64,000 bases of DNA from Pseudostreptobacillus hongkongensis (GTDB lineage Bacteria; Fusobacteriota; Fusobacteriia; Fusobacteriales; Leptotrichiaceae), in assembly GCF_001559795.1 (NCBI RefSeq), contig NZ_LOHY01000088.1, positions 62,001-126,000 of the forward strand. Reading direction: 5' to 3'. Shown here one piece after another: positions 52,341-62,097 of the stretch. The notes beneath the pieces were generated by a model, which was given only the letters and a program-made list of their open reading frames with translations, searched no databases and was not told the origin of the DNA. Made by a program: the position numbers and the translations under genes. Position 1 is the first letter of the stretch. Every line of letters starts with the position of its first letter.

Positions 52341-54305
52341 ATGAAGAAAATAATTAAGTTATTAACATTATTTGTATTAGCATCATTTTTATCTTTTTCG
52401 TCAAGTAAATCTGTAAGACTTGAAGATGATTTTTATACTTATGTTAATAAAGAGTGGCAATCTAAACATCCTATACCAAAAGGAGAAACTGATATAGATA
52501 ATTTCTCTATAATTGTAGATAAAACAGAAGAACAATTAAAGAAATTAGTAGCTGAGTTAGTTAAAAATGAAAAGAAATTAAAAGAAGGTAGTGATGAACA
52601 AAAACTTGTTACTTTCTATGATATGGCTAAAGATTTTAAAACTAGAAATAAGTTAAGAATAAAACCTATACAAAATGAGCTTAAAGCAATAGGTTCAGTA
52701 AAAACAATGAAAGAATTTATTGAACTTAATAAAGAACAAATACTAACAGGTAATAGTATGATTTATTCTATATCTGTATATAAAGATACTAAGGATAATA
52801 CTCAGAATGTTTTATACATAGATACTCCTGGTATAGGTCTTTCAAAACTTTATATCGAAGGTACTAATTCTTATGCTAAAAAGAGACAAAAAGCATATAA
52901 GAATAATTTAATAAATATATTCATGTATAAAGGGGATAGTAAAAAAGAAGCTATAAGAAAAGCTGATTTAGTATTTAATTTAGAAACTAAAATTGCTAAA
53001 TTTATGAGAACTCAAGAAGAAGATCAAGATGTTGAGAAATCATATAACATATTGAGTATAGAGGATATAAATAATATAGCGAATAAGTTAGGATATAAAG
53101 AAATACTTGATAAATATGACTTATCTAAAGCTAAAAAAATTATAGTTTCAGACCCTAATTTCCTTGAAAAATTTACAGAATTATTAACTGATGAAAATTT
53201 AGAAGCATTTAAAGCAAAACAAGAATATACGTTAATAAAATCAAATACTATGTATTTAGATAAAAAGTTAATAGAAATATCTGCTAAATATTCACAAGAA
53301 ATTTTAGGAGTATATAATATGGAAAATAATAGTACTTTAGCATATTATGTTACAAGTAGTATATTTTCTGATGCATTAGGAAAAGCATATGTAGATAAAT
53401 ATTTTGATCCTAAAACTAAGCAAGAAGTTATAAATATGATGGAAGATATTAAAGAAACTTATAGAAGAAGAATAAGAGAATTAGATTGGATTAAAGAAGA
53501 AACTAAAAATAAGGCAATAGAAAAAATAAATAAATTATCATTACATGTTGGATATCCTGATAAATGGGAAAATTTAAATGGAATAGAGATAAAATCATAT
53601 GAACAAGGTGGAAATTTAGTTTCAAATAAAAATAAAATAGTTGAACATGAAATTATTAAGAATTTCAAAGAATTAGGAGAAAAACCTGATAGAAATAAAT
53701 GGGGATCACCAACTTATGAAGTAAATGCATATTATGATATGGAGGCTAATGCAATAGTTGTTCCAGCTGGAATAATTCAATCACCATTATATGATCCTAA
53801 AGGAACTCCTGAACAAAAATTAGGGGGTCTTGGAGCTATACTTGGACATGAATTAAGTCATGGATTTGATAGAACAGGAGCATTATTTGATTCTAATGGT
53901 AATTTAAATCCTTGGTGGAATGAAGAAGACTATAAGCAATTCCAAATTAAAGTTAAGAAAGTTGCAGAGCTATTCTCTAAAATAGAAGTTAAACCAGGAC
54001 ATTTTGTTAATGGTGAAATATCAACAGGGGAAATAATGGCTGATATTGGTGGAGTTACAGTAGTTTTAGATATAGCTAAGCAAAAAGGATATGATTTAGA
54101 TAAAGTGTTTAAAGCATATGCTAAAGTTTGGAGAGGAAATATTCTAGATGAAGCATTAATTGCTAATTTAACTGACAATCATCCACCTGCAAAGTATAGA
54201 GTTAATAATATAGTTAATCTTATGGATGATTTTTACAAGACATATAATATAAAAGAAACAGATAAAATGTATGTAAAACCTGAAGATAGAATAAAAGTTT
54301 GGTAA
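52341..54305 (+). CDS. M13 (neprilysin/PepO-like) zinc metallopeptidase
   Basis: A 654-aa secreted endopeptidase. A signal peptide (IKLLTLFVLASFLSFSSS) is followed by the M13 N-terminal DDFYTYVNKEW segment. The zinc motif HELSH is at residues 503-507 in LGHELSHGFDRTGALFD, the third ligand Glu564 in GEIMADIGGV, with Asp568. VNAYYDMEANAIVVPAGI precedes them. It is probably periplasmic. Homologues in oral bacteria cleave host peptides. Substrate here not known. Confidence 0.94.
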   Translation: MKKIIKLLTLFVLASFLSFSSSKSVRLEDDFYTYVNKEWQSKHPIPKGETDIDNFSIIVDKTEEQLKKLVAELVKNEKKLKEGSDEQKLVTFYDMAKDFKTRNKLRIKPIQNELKAIGSVKTMKEFIELNKEQILTGNSMIYSISVYKDTKDNTQNVLYIDTPGIGLSKLYIEGTNSYAKKRQKAYKNNLINIFMYKGDSKKEAIRKADLVFNLETKIAKFMRTQEEDQDVEKSYNILSIEDINNIANKLGYKEILDKYDLSKAKKIIVSDPNFLEKFTELLTDENLEAFKAKQEYTLIKSNTMYLDKKLIEISAKYSQEILGVYNMENNSTLAYYVTSSIFSDALGKAYVDKYFDPKTKQEVINMMEDIKETYRRRIRELDWIKEETKNKAIEKINKLSLHVGYPDKWENLNGIEIKSYEQGGNLVSNKNKIVEHEIIKNFKELGEKPDRNKWGSPTYEVNAYYDMEANAIVVPAGIIQSPLYDPKGTPEQKLGGLGAILGHELSHGFDRTGALFDSNGNLNPWWNEEDYKQFQIKVKKVAELFSKIEVKPGHFVNGEISTGEIMADIGGVTVVLDIAKQKGYDLDKVFKAYAKVWRGNILDEALIANLTDNHPPAKYRVNNIVNLMDDFYKTYNIKETDKMYVKPEDRIKVW

Positions 54306-54311
54306 AAAAAT

Positions 54312-54332
54312 GGAGATGTTTTATACATCTCC
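54312..54332. terminator. Terminator between the M13 gene and flavodoxin
   Basis: Stem GGAGATGT/ACATCTCC with a 5-nt loop. Seven As lie upstream, which on the minus strand make a T-tract ending the flavodoxin transcript. On the plus side only TTATTT follows, so it is stronger for the minus strand. Confidence 0.8.
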
Positions 54333-54827
54333 TTATTTCATTTCTTCTTTAAGTTGTTCACACCATGCATTAACTCTATCTTCAGATAAGTCAGGTTGAT
54401 TTAATTCATCTATTGCAAGGCCTATAAATTTTCCATTTTTAACAGCTGCAGATCTTGTAAATTCATAGCCATCTGTATCTGTAAATCCAATTAATTTTGC
54501 GTTTGCTTTTTTTGCTTTATTATACAATATCTCTATAGCATCTATGAATGAATCAGAAAATGATGCTTGATCTCCTGTTCCAAATAATGCAACATACTTA
54601 TCACTTAAATCCATATCTTCTATTTCATCAATATATATCATCCATTCATCTTGTAGATCTCCTAATCCCCAAGTTGGAGACCCCCATATTAATAAATCAT
54701 AATCTGGGAAACCATCTATACCATTAGATATTTCAATTACATCTGCATCATCAAAATTATCTGCTATTCTATGTGCTATATCTTCAGTTGTTCCAGTAGT
54801 AGTACCATAATAAATTCCAACTTTCAT
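54333..54827 (-). CDS. Long-chain flavodoxin
   Basis: A 164-aa FMN electron carrier. The phosphate loop is YYGTTTGTTEDIA, and FMN contacts lie in WGSPTWGLGDLQDEW and GTGDQASFSDSF. The roughly 20-residue insert of the long-chain class (FTDTDGYEFTRSAAVKNGKFIGLAID) is present. It starts 9 nt after recJ, behind GGAGGA. It donates electrons to reductive enzymes such as radical-SAM activators. The partner is unknown here. Confidence 0.94.
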   Translation of the reverse strand: MKVGIYYGTTTGTTEDIAHRIADNFDDADVIEISNGIDGFPDYDLLIWGSPTWGLGDLQDEWMIYIDEIEDMDLSDKYVALFGTGDQASFSDSFIDAIEILYNKAKKANAKLIGFTDTDGYEFTRSAAVKNGKFIGLAIDELNQPDLSEDRVNAWCEQLKEEMK

Positions 54828-54836
54828 TATTCCTCC

Positions 54837-57476
54837 TTAATAATAATCAATAATACTATTATCAGTATATATTATTTTTCCTTTTTTTGCTAGTTCTAAT
54901 ATATATTTTTTGTTTTCTATTGGTAAATAGTGTAAAAATATACTTTCATAGTCTATATTTTTTAGTAAATTTTTACTTATTTTCACTATATTTTTGGGTA
55001 ATTTAGTATTAAATATGATATTTTCTAGTTTATCACTTTTAATTTCTGAATCATAGATAACGATAGCTTTTTCATAATTTATTTTAAAATTAGGTAATTT
55101 TATACTATTGAAATCAAATATACATATATCATTTGAATTTCGTATATTTATTTTATCTATGAAGTTACAATAAGTCTTAAATTCTGGTTTTTCTTTGAAA
55201 TATTTATTTGTTGTATAGAAGTTTATTTTCCTATCATTTTCAAAATAATATTTAATAGATATAGTTAGTAATAAATTGTATAAATAGCTTTCAGTAATAT
55301 CTACAGGTTCTTCTTCAAGTTCAATCTTTATATTATCTCTATTTATATGTATAGACTTATTTTCTTTATAAAATATAGAAAGAGCTTTTTTTGTAAAATC
55401 ATTATAAGGTATATCTTTTAATAAGAAGTTCTTAATATTTCTAAATTGAACTGAATCACTATTAGAATAATTTTCAAGCTTATGTTTCTTCTTTATTAAA
55501 ATATGAACAATATTATGATATTGTCTTTTATCTATTTCTTCTATTTTTATTTCAAATTCATAGTTATAGAAATTATGTAGTTGATCAAGCAAATTAGAAA
55601 TATTTTGATCAAGTTTTGAAATAGTCTTTTTACCCATCATAATAGAATAATTTGAAAAATTCTTTTTAATATGTAATTTATCTTCGCTATCTATATCTAT
55701 AGTAGTATAAAATACTGATTTAATTGGGAAAGAAGTATAATACATAGAATGGTAGAAATGAAATCTATCATCTTTTAATTTAGATTTTTTCATATCTTCT
55801 ATTAATATATTAGGATAAAATCTATCGTTAAATTCAGATGTTTCTAATTTAAATACGATATCATAAAAAATAGAGTCATTAGTTAGTTCAGAAATCTTAT
55901 CAGAATTATTAAACCAAATAGCATTTTTTACAGAAAATCCTTTTTGATCTATATCAAACTTAAGATGCTGCTTTTTAGCTCCTATTAAGTTTGGGTTATG
56001 TATTATACAATTTTCTGTCATAAGTATTGGAGTTGAATTACCAAATCCAAATGGTTTAAGTAGATTTAAACTTTGTATAAATTCATAAGATATTTTCTGT
56101 GCAGGAATTTTCATATCTATGTTTATATTTTTTATTAAACTTATTCCTTGTAGTTGTTTAGTTGCATATTCTTCCATATCTTTTTTGAATTTTTCTAAGT
56201 TTTCTAGTTTAATAGTAAAACCTGCAGCATTAGAATGACCACCAAATTTTATAAGGTCTTTTGAAAAATATGAAAGAGCTTTAGTAATATTAAATCCTTC
56301 TACAGAACGACAAGAACCAACGGCTATTCCTTCATCTAAATTTTCTTCTATTATTATTGCTGGTTTATAATATTTTTCAACAACTTTTGAAGCCACTATT
56401 CCTATAATTCCGTGATGAAATTCAGGAGAGTGGAATATTAAAATATCTTTTTTGTTATAATTATTATGTTCTATTTCTTCTAATAGATTATCAATTATTT
56501 CATCCTGTATTTTCTTCCTATTAATATTGTTTGATATTAAGTTTTGAGCAAGTGCATTAATTTCTACTGTACTTTCAGAAATTAATAATTTTACTGCAAG
56601 CTTAGCATCAGATAATCTACCAACTGCATTAAATATTGGAGCTATTTTAAATGAAACATCCCCCACAGTTATATCTTTATTATTTAATTCTAATTTATTA
56701 ATAATACTACGAAGTCCAAGATTTTTTGTTGTTTTAAATTTTTCAAGTCCATGTTTTACTATAATTCTATTTTCTTTAATTAAAGGCATAATATCAGCTA
56801 TAGTACCAAGTGCGACTATATCTAAAAAATCAAAAACTTCTTCAAGTCTATTTAATTTTTTAAACATAGTGTAAACTAACATAAATACGACACCAACACC
56901 TGCAAGATTAGGGAAACTATATTTATTATCTAATCTTTTAGGATTAACACAGGCATGGGATTTAGGTATATTACTAGATATATCATGGTGGTCTGTTATA
57001 ACAACACGCATACCAAGTTCTTTAATATATTCAACTTCTGAATGAGAACTAATACCACAATCAACTGTTATTATTAAATCTACATTTTTACTTTTTATCT
57101 CATCTATAGCATTTTTATTTAAACCATAGCCTTCATTTCTTAAAGGAATATAGTATATGATATTACTAGCACCTAACTTTTTTAAAGATAAATACAAAAT
57201 AGATGTAGAGGTAATACCATCTACATCATAATCACCGTATATACATATTTTTTTATCATTTTTAATAGCATCTTCTATTTCTAAAATTGCTAAATCTAAA
57301 TCAATTAAACCTTGAGGATCTTCTAAATTTTCAAGTTTAGGATTAATAAATTTAATAATATCATTTTTTTTAGTTATACCACGATTGGCAAGTATATTTA
57401 ATATATTATAATCTATAGGGATATCAAAAGGGGTTAATTTAGATTTTTTTTCTAAAAGTGACCATTTTGTTTTCAT
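54837..57476 (-). CDS. recJ: Single-stranded-DNA exonuclease RecJ, long form
   Basis: An 879-aa 5'-3' exonuclease. DHH motifs: CIYGDYDVDGITS, LIITVDCGIS and VVITDHHDIS, followed by DHHA1 with GHSNAAGFTI and an OB-fold part. The last about 300 residues (from about 580) form an extension not present in E. coli RecJ but comparable to long Firmicutes forms; it contains no recognised motif. It lies in an operon after a secreted protein gene and before flavodoxin. Confidence 0.93.
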   Translation of the reverse strand: MKTKWSLLEKKSKLTPFDIPIDYNILNILANRGITKKNDIIKFINPKLENLEDPQGLIDLDLAILEIEDAIKNDKKICIYGDYDVDGITSTSILYLSLKKLGASNIIYYIPLRNEGYGLNKNAIDEIKSKNVDLIITVDCGISSHSEVEYIKELGMRVVITDHHDISSNIPKSHACVNPKRLDNKYSFPNLAGVGVVFMLVYTMFKKLNRLEEVFDFLDIVALGTIADIMPLIKENRIIVKHGLEKFKTTKNLGLRSIINKLELNNKDITVGDVSFKIAPIFNAVGRLSDAKLAVKLLISESTVEINALAQNLISNNINRKKIQDEIIDNLLEEIEHNNYNKKDILIFHSPEFHHGIIGIVASKVVEKYYKPAIIIEENLDEGIAVGSCRSVEGFNITKALSYFSKDLIKFGGHSNAAGFTIKLENLEKFKKDMEEYATKQLQGISLIKNINIDMKIPAQKISYEFIQSLNLLKPFGFGNSTPILMTENCIIHNPNLIGAKKQHLKFDIDQKGFSVKNAIWFNNSDKISELTNDSIFYDIVFKLETSEFNDRFYPNILIEDMKKSKLKDDRFHFYHSMYYTSFPIKSVFYTTIDIDSEDKLHIKKNFSNYSIMMGKKTISKLDQNISNLLDQLHNFYNYEFEIKIEEIDKRQYHNIVHILIKKKHKLENYSNSDSVQFRNIKNFLLKDIPYNDFTKKALSIFYKENKSIHINRDNIKIELEEEPVDITESYLYNLLLTISIKYYFENDRKINFYTTNKYFKEKPEFKTYCNFIDKINIRNSNDICIFDFNSIKLPNFKINYEKAIVIYDSEIKSDKLENIIFNTKLPKNIVKISKNLLKNIDYESIFLHYLPIENKKYILELAKKGKIIYTDNSIIDYY

Positions 57477-57486
57477 TTTTAACCTA

Positions 57487-58092
57487 CTATCTTAAAATAT
57501 CTTGAATTGTTGTTAATAATAATGGAACAAATACAACTCCATCAAAATCATCAGATGCACGTCCTTTATCAAAGATTAAAATTAAAGCATCTTCTTCTAA
57601 GTAGAATGAACTAACAGAACTCATACCTTTAAAGTGAGAATTAGTTTTAATTCCAAATTGTGCTATTCTATCATTTAATAAATTTTTTAGAGAATCAGAA
57701 TTTCCAAGAACATTAGAAAGACTTAATACATCACCTGTTTTTGCATCAAATACTAAACCTTTAAATTTAACTTCATCAGAACCAGGGTTAGAATTAATAA
57801 GTACAGTTGATATAAAGGCTGAATTATTAGCTGTTAGCATAACCTCTGTAATACTATCAGTATCTTTTGTAAAGTTGTGTACTTCTCTATCTATTCTATC
57901 ATTTATTTTTTTATTTAATTTAGTATTTTCTGAATTGAATACTAATAATTTATTTTTATCTTTAGTTGTTTCAGAAACTGAAAATAAAGGCTCACTACCA
58001 AATCTATATCCATTAAAAGTAAATGCGTTAGATATATTTGATATTCCTAATACTAACAGTCCTATAAGCATAAGTTTTTTTATTGAATTCAT
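57487..58092 (-). CDS. Secreted protein, DUF3298/RsiV-like
   Basis: A 201-aa protein with a signal peptide (LMLIGLLVLGISNISNAF). The body has KFKGLVFDAKTGDVLSLSNVLGN, NLLNDRIAQFGI and SSFYLEEDALILIFDKG, which resembles the DUF3298 beta-domain of the RsiV and lysozyme-binding proteins. That similarity is judged from pattern and is uncertain. A GGAAGGATGA precedes the start. It is the first gene of the recJ operon. Confidence 0.6.
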   Translation of the reverse strand: MNSIKKLMLIGLLVLGISNISNAFTFNGYRFGSEPLFSVSETTKDKNKLLVFNSENTKLNKKINDRIDREVHNFTKDTDSITEVMLTANNSAFISTVLINSNPGSDEVKFKGLVFDAKTGDVLSLSNVLGNSDSLKNLLNDRIAQFGIKTNSHFKGMSSVSSFYLEEDALILIFDKGRASDDFDGVVFVPLLLTTIQDILR

Positions 58093-58117
58093 TATTTATC
58101 ATCCTTCCTTTCTTTAC

Positions 58118-58149
58118 TTTAGTATATACTAAAATAATTAAAAAATCAA
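58118..58149 (-). promoter_or_regulatory. Promoter of the recJ operon with a palindrome
   Basis: On the minus strand TTGATT (58149-58144), a 17-bp spacer and TATACT (58126-58121). The -10 lies in a perfect 16-bp palindrome TTTAGTATATACTAAA (58118-58133), which could bind a dimeric regulator. Confidence 0.55.
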
Positions 58150-58263
58150 CAATACTAATGATAAAATAAGGGAAAGAAATGTCAACAGTAAGGATAAGAA
58201 TATTAAAAAAAATAAGGAAAATATTTTGAAAATATAGTATAATAAATGAGGAGGTACTTATAT

Positions 58264-58542
58264 ATGAAAAATGAATATGGAGAAAATGTTGATATACTTT
58301 TTAATAATAATATAAAAGTAGAAAGAATAGAATCATTTTCAAATACTACAGGGTATATGTCTGATGAAAAAGATGAATTTGTTTATTTACTTGAGGGAGA
58401 GGCTATACTTGAAATATATGGTAAAGAAAGCAAGCTATACAAAGATTCATATATATTTATACCTAAAAATACAGTTCATAGAGTTACTTATACAAGTTAT
58501 GATTGTAGATGGCTTTGTATATTTTTAAAAGGAGAAATATGA
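58264..58542 (+). CDS. Small cupin-domain protein
   Basis: A 92-aa single-domain cupin with the two motifs as DEFVYLLEGEAILEI and DSYIFIPKNTVHRV, a possible metal site (Glu, Glu, His). The start follows GAGGAGG by 11 nt, and a TATAAT lies at 58238-58243. An ATG overlapping the Shine-Dalgarno region (58246) is rejected. It overlaps coaE in ATGA. The substrate is not predictable. Confidence 0.82.
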   Translation: MKNEYGENVDILFNNNIKVERIESFSNTTGYMSDEKDEFVYLLEGEAILEIYGKESKLYKDSYIFIPKNTVHRVTYTSYDCRWLCIFLKGEI

Positions 58543-59117
58543 AAATAGGATTAACAGGTTCTATAGGTGTAGGTAAAAGTTTAGTTTTTGAATATATTAA
58601 GGATATATTTAAGGATGAAGCTACTTATATAGATGCTGATTTAATAACTACAGAAATGTATCAAAAAAAAGAAGTATTAGATACTCTTAAGAGTATGTTT
58701 GGTACAAATGATAGAAAAAAAATAGGAGAGATCGTATTTAAAGATAAAGGTAAACTAAAAGATTTAAATACATATATGCATAAAGCTATAATTGAAGAAA
58801 TAAAGAAAAGAATGGAAGAAAGTGATAAAGCATATATTGTGGTGGATATTCCCCTTCTTTATGAATTAAAACTTGAAAATTTATTTGATGAAGTTATAGT
58901 AGTGTATGCAGATAAAGAAACTCAAATAAATCGTATAATACTAAGAAATGGTTTAAATAGAGAAGAAGCAAGAAGAAGAGTAGATTCTCAAATGTCTATA
59001 GAAGAAAAAAAAGAAAAAACTAAATTTGTTATTGATAATATGAGTGATAAAGATCATTTATATAAACTTACAAAGGAGGTTGTTTTTAAATTAATAGGAG
59101 GTAAAAATGCAGATTAA
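58539..59117 (+). CDS. coaE: Dephospho-CoA kinase
   Basis: A 192-aa kinase for the last step of CoA synthesis. The P-loop is GLTGSIGVGKS (residues 4-14), the substrate loop YIDADLITTEMY, and the lid NRIILRNGLNREEARRRVDSQM. The ATG at 58539 follows AAAGGAG; the longer frame lies inside the cupin gene. It overlaps engB by 11 bp. Confidence 0.94.
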   Translation: MKIGLTGSIGVGKSLVFEYIKDIFKDEATYIDADLITTEMYQKKEVLDTLKSMFGTNDRKKIGEIVFKDKGKLKDLNTYMHKAIIEEIKKRMEESDKAYIVVDIPLLYELKLENLFDEVIVVYADKETQINRIILRNGLNREEARRRVDSQMSIEEKKEKTKFVIDNMSDKDHLYKLTKEVVFKLIGGKNAD

Positions 59118-59688
59118 ATCAGCAGATTATATAGCAAGTTGTGTTAAAGAAAGCAATTATCCTGAGAAATTAGAAAATGTTGAAATTGCGTTTGTTGGAA
59201 GATCTAATGTGGGTAAATCTTCACTTATTAATTCACTTGTAAAAAGAAAGAATTTAGCAAGAACAAGTAAAACACCTGGTAGAACTCAACTTGTAAATTT
59301 CTTTTTAATCAATAAGGATAGATATTTTGTGGATCTTCCTGGATATGGATTTGCTAAAGTTCCGGCAAATATTAAGAAAAATTGGGGAAATATAATGGAA
59401 GAATATCTAAATTCTGAAAGAAGAAAAGTTGTTTTTGTACTTTTAGATATAAGAAGAATTCCTAGTGGTGAAGACTTTGAAATGTTAAAATATTTAGAGC
59501 ATTATGAAATAGAGTATTACATAATATTTACAAAAAGTGATAAATTATCTAATAATGAAAGATTTAAGCAATTAAAGGAAATTAAGAAAAAATTAGTATT
59601 TGAAAATGAAGATGTATTCTTTCATTCATCTTTAAAAAATACAGGAAGAGAAGAAATTTTAGAATTTATAGAAAGTTTAGGAGAGTAA
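59107..59688 (+). CDS. engB: Ribosome biogenesis GTPase EngB (YsxC/YihA)
   Basis: A 193-aa TrmE-Era-EngA-YihA family GTPase needed for 50S assembly. G1 is GRSNVGKS (residues 31-38), G2 TPGRTQ, G3 DLPGYGFA, G4 TKSDK and G5 SSLKNTG. Length is canonical. Confidence 0.95.
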   Translation: MQIKSADYIASCVKESNYPEKLENVEIAFVGRSNVGKSSLINSLVKRKNLARTSKTPGRTQLVNFFLINKDRYFVDLPGYGFAKVPANIKKNWGNIMEEYLNSERRKVVFVLLDIRRIPSGEDFEMLKYLEHYEIEYYIIFTKSDKLSNNERFKQLKEIKKKLVFENEDVFFHSSLKNTGREEILEFIESLGE

Positions 59689-59692
59689 TAAT

Positions 59693-60259
59693 ATGATGAT
59701 ATTTTTAATTATTTTAGTAATTTTAGCAGTTATAGTATTTTATGCTATAGGAGTTTATAATAATTATGTTAATTATGATGTAGAAAATAAGAAAGCTTTT
59801 AGTGATTTAGGTACATTTTTACAAAAAAGATTAGACTTAATTCCTAATCTTGTTGAGACAGTTAAAGGATATGCAAGTCATGAATCTAAAACTTTAGAAA
59901 GTGTAGTTGAAGCTAGAAATAGAATGCTTAAAATAGATTTAAGTGATTCAAAAAATATCGAAGAAATACAAGCTATGGAAAATCAATTAACAAAAACTTT
60001 AAGAAGTCTATTTGCTTTAAATGAATCTTATCCAGATTTAAAAGCAAATACTAGTTTTTTAGAATTACAAGAAACTTTAAAAGAAATTGAAAGTGAAATA
60101 GTTGGTGCAAGAAGATATTACAATGCAACAGCCGGAGATTTAAATAAGTTTATAAGAAAATTCCCTGCAGTATTATTTGCTGGAATATTTAGATTTAAAG
60201 GAGCAGAATTATTTAAAGAAGATATCGATGCAAAGCAAGCTCCAAAAGTGAGTTTTTAA
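59693..60259 (+). CDS. LemA family protein
   Basis: A 188-aa protein with one N-terminal membrane helix (MIFLIILVILAVIVFYAIGVYN) and a helical body. The hallmark NYVNYDVENKKAFSDLGTFLQKRLDLIPNLVETVKGY and RRYYNATAGDLNKFIRKFP are typical of LemA. It is encoded with a DUF2207 gene, the common pair. Function is not well established. Confidence 0.93.
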   Translation: MMIFLIILVILAVIVFYAIGVYNNYVNYDVENKKAFSDLGTFLQKRLDLIPNLVETVKGYASHESKTLESVVEARNRMLKIDLSDSKNIEEIQAMENQLTKTLRSLFALNESYPDLKANTSFLELQETLKEIESEIVGARRYYNATAGDLNKFIRKFPAVLFAGIFRFKGAELFKEDIDAKQAPKVSF

Positions 60260-60260
60260 T

Positions 60261-62027
60261 ATGAAAAAATTAGTTTTATTACTATTTTTAAGTATAATTA
60301 CATTTTCTTCTGAAAGTATAAAGAATTTTAATATGGATGTAGAAGCTCTTAGTAATGGAGTATTAAATGTAAACGAAAAAATAGTATACAGAACGGATGA
60401 ATACGGGAAACATGGAATTTATAGGATAATGCCATATAAATATTCTAATGGTTCATATTTTAAATTTGAAGATAGAATAAAGTTTGATAATTTTAAAGTA
60501 ACAGATGAAAACGGAGTAGATATACCTGTAGTTGAAGAATATGAAAAAAATGTTGTATCACTTAGAATAGGAAGTGAAAGAAAATTAATAGAGCCTAATA
60601 AAGATTATACATTTAATATTAGTTATAGGATATATAATATAATTAGAAAGAAAAATAATATAGTTCAGATATATTTAAATGCCTTAGGTAATTATTGGGA
60701 AATGCCTGTTGAAAATTTTAATTTAAAAATATCTGGTATAAATGGGAATATTGATGTTTATACTGGTCTTTTAGGACAACAAAATAAAGATTATACTATA
60801 AGCCAAAGTAATGGAGAATATATTATTTCTACTAATAAAGTTTATTCACCTGGTGAAGGTTTATCATTTATATTAAATTCTACAGATTTTAACTATACGA
60901 GTAATGATATGTGGTTAAATAGAATACATGCATATACAGCTTTGTTTATATTACCTATAATAATATGTATTTTAGGTATAATAAACTTACTTATTTATAT
61001 ATATAGAAATAAAAATAGAGTTAAAGATTCAATAGTTGTAGAATATTTACCACCTAAAGTATCTCCTGTTATTGCTAAAAAAATATTATTTTCAGAGATT
61101 AATGGATTAAGTAATTATGAGAATACTTTAGTTGTATTATTTCAATTAATAGATAAGAATATAGTTTCATTTAAGGAAAGAAATCCTATACATGAAAATG
61201 AAGAATATGTTAGAAAAGTTGGACAAACATATAATAAAAAGGTTAAAAAATTTGAAGATTATGTTGAAAAACAGTATTATGTTAATACTGATATTACTAA
61301 TAAATATTTAAATGAGAATTTATTAAGTGATGAGGAAAAAATTTCTTTAAATAAGTTACTTTTAGTTAAAAATGATATATTTAAAAATTCTAAAGTAATG
61401 TATGAATTGGAACAAAATTTAACTACATATGTAAATAAAAAATATAGTGATAATTATGCTAAAAGAATTTATAGATACTTGTTGATGTTAATTCTTCCAG
61501 TTATAGTAATAAGTATATTAACGGTTATTTATTTAGATACAGAACCTATCCCGGTTTCTATTTCAATAATATTACTTATTCTTAGTATAATTAATTCCTT
61601 TAATGTATATAAATATACTAGTTTATATAAATTTGACTATCTTAAAGCCAAGGGATTTTATAAATTTTTAAGTACTGTAGAAAAGGAAAAATTTGGTTAC
61701 TTCAATAATATAGATGATATAGTATCATATTTTAGAAAAATATTACCTTATGCGTTAGCTTTTGGACTAGAAAACAAGTATTTAAGATTGTTAGATTCAG
61801 TTATAGATGATTATGGATTTGATAGGGAATTAGTGTATGGTAGAACTAATTATTATCATATAATAAATAGAGCATATTACTATAATATGATAAATGATTT
61901 ATTAATCAGAGAAACTAAAGTTAGAAATAAAAATAATTATGGAGGTAAATCAAGCTTTTCTGGTGGTTTTTCAAGCACAGGATCTTCAGGTGGAGGATTT
62001 TCTGGAGGTGGAGGTCATAGTTGGTGA
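60261..62027 (+). CDS. DUF2207 family membrane protein
   Basis: A 588-aa protein with a signal peptide (LVLLLFLSIITFSS), an external beta-rich domain (YRTDEYGKHGIYRIMPYKYSN), a membrane helix near residues 222-245, a cytosolic loop, two further spans near 395-445 and a C-terminal tail GGGFSGGGGHSW. This is the DUF2207/YciQ layout. It is co-transcribed with lemA two bases upstream. Confidence 0.9.
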   Translation: MKKLVLLLFLSIITFSSESIKNFNMDVEALSNGVLNVNEKIVYRTDEYGKHGIYRIMPYKYSNGSYFKFEDRIKFDNFKVTDENGVDIPVVEEYEKNVVSLRIGSERKLIEPNKDYTFNISYRIYNIIRKKNNIVQIYLNALGNYWEMPVENFNLKISGINGNIDVYTGLLGQQNKDYTISQSNGEYIISTNKVYSPGEGLSFILNSTDFNYTSNDMWLNRIHAYTALFILPIIICILGIINLLIYIYRNKNRVKDSIVVEYLPPKVSPVIAKKILFSEINGLSNYENTLVVLFQLIDKNIVSFKERNPIHENEEYVRKVGQTYNKKVKKFEDYVEKQYYVNTDITNKYLNENLLSDEEKISLNKLLLVKNDIFKNSKVMYELEQNLTTYVNKKYSDNYAKRIYRYLLMLILPVIVISILTVIYLDTEPIPVSISIILLILSIINSFNVYKYTSLYKFDYLKAKGFYKFLSTVEKEKFGYFNNIDDIVSYFRKILPYALAFGLENKYLRLLDSVIDDYGFDRELVYGRTNYYHIINRAYYYNMINDLLIRETKVRNKNNYGGKSSFSGGFSSTGSSGGGFSGGGGHSW

Positions 62028-62033
62028 TTTTCC

Positions 62034-62062
62034 TTGTAAAAATTTATTAAATATGTTAAAAT
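62034..62062 (+). promoter_or_regulatory. Promoter of the TPR gene
   Basis: TTGTAA (62034-62039), a 17-bp spacer and TGTTAAAAT (62054-62062, extended -10) lie 35 nt before the ATG. Confidence 0.55.
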
Positions 62063-62097
62063 TAAATTAGATAATAAAGATGAAAGGAAAGATATTT

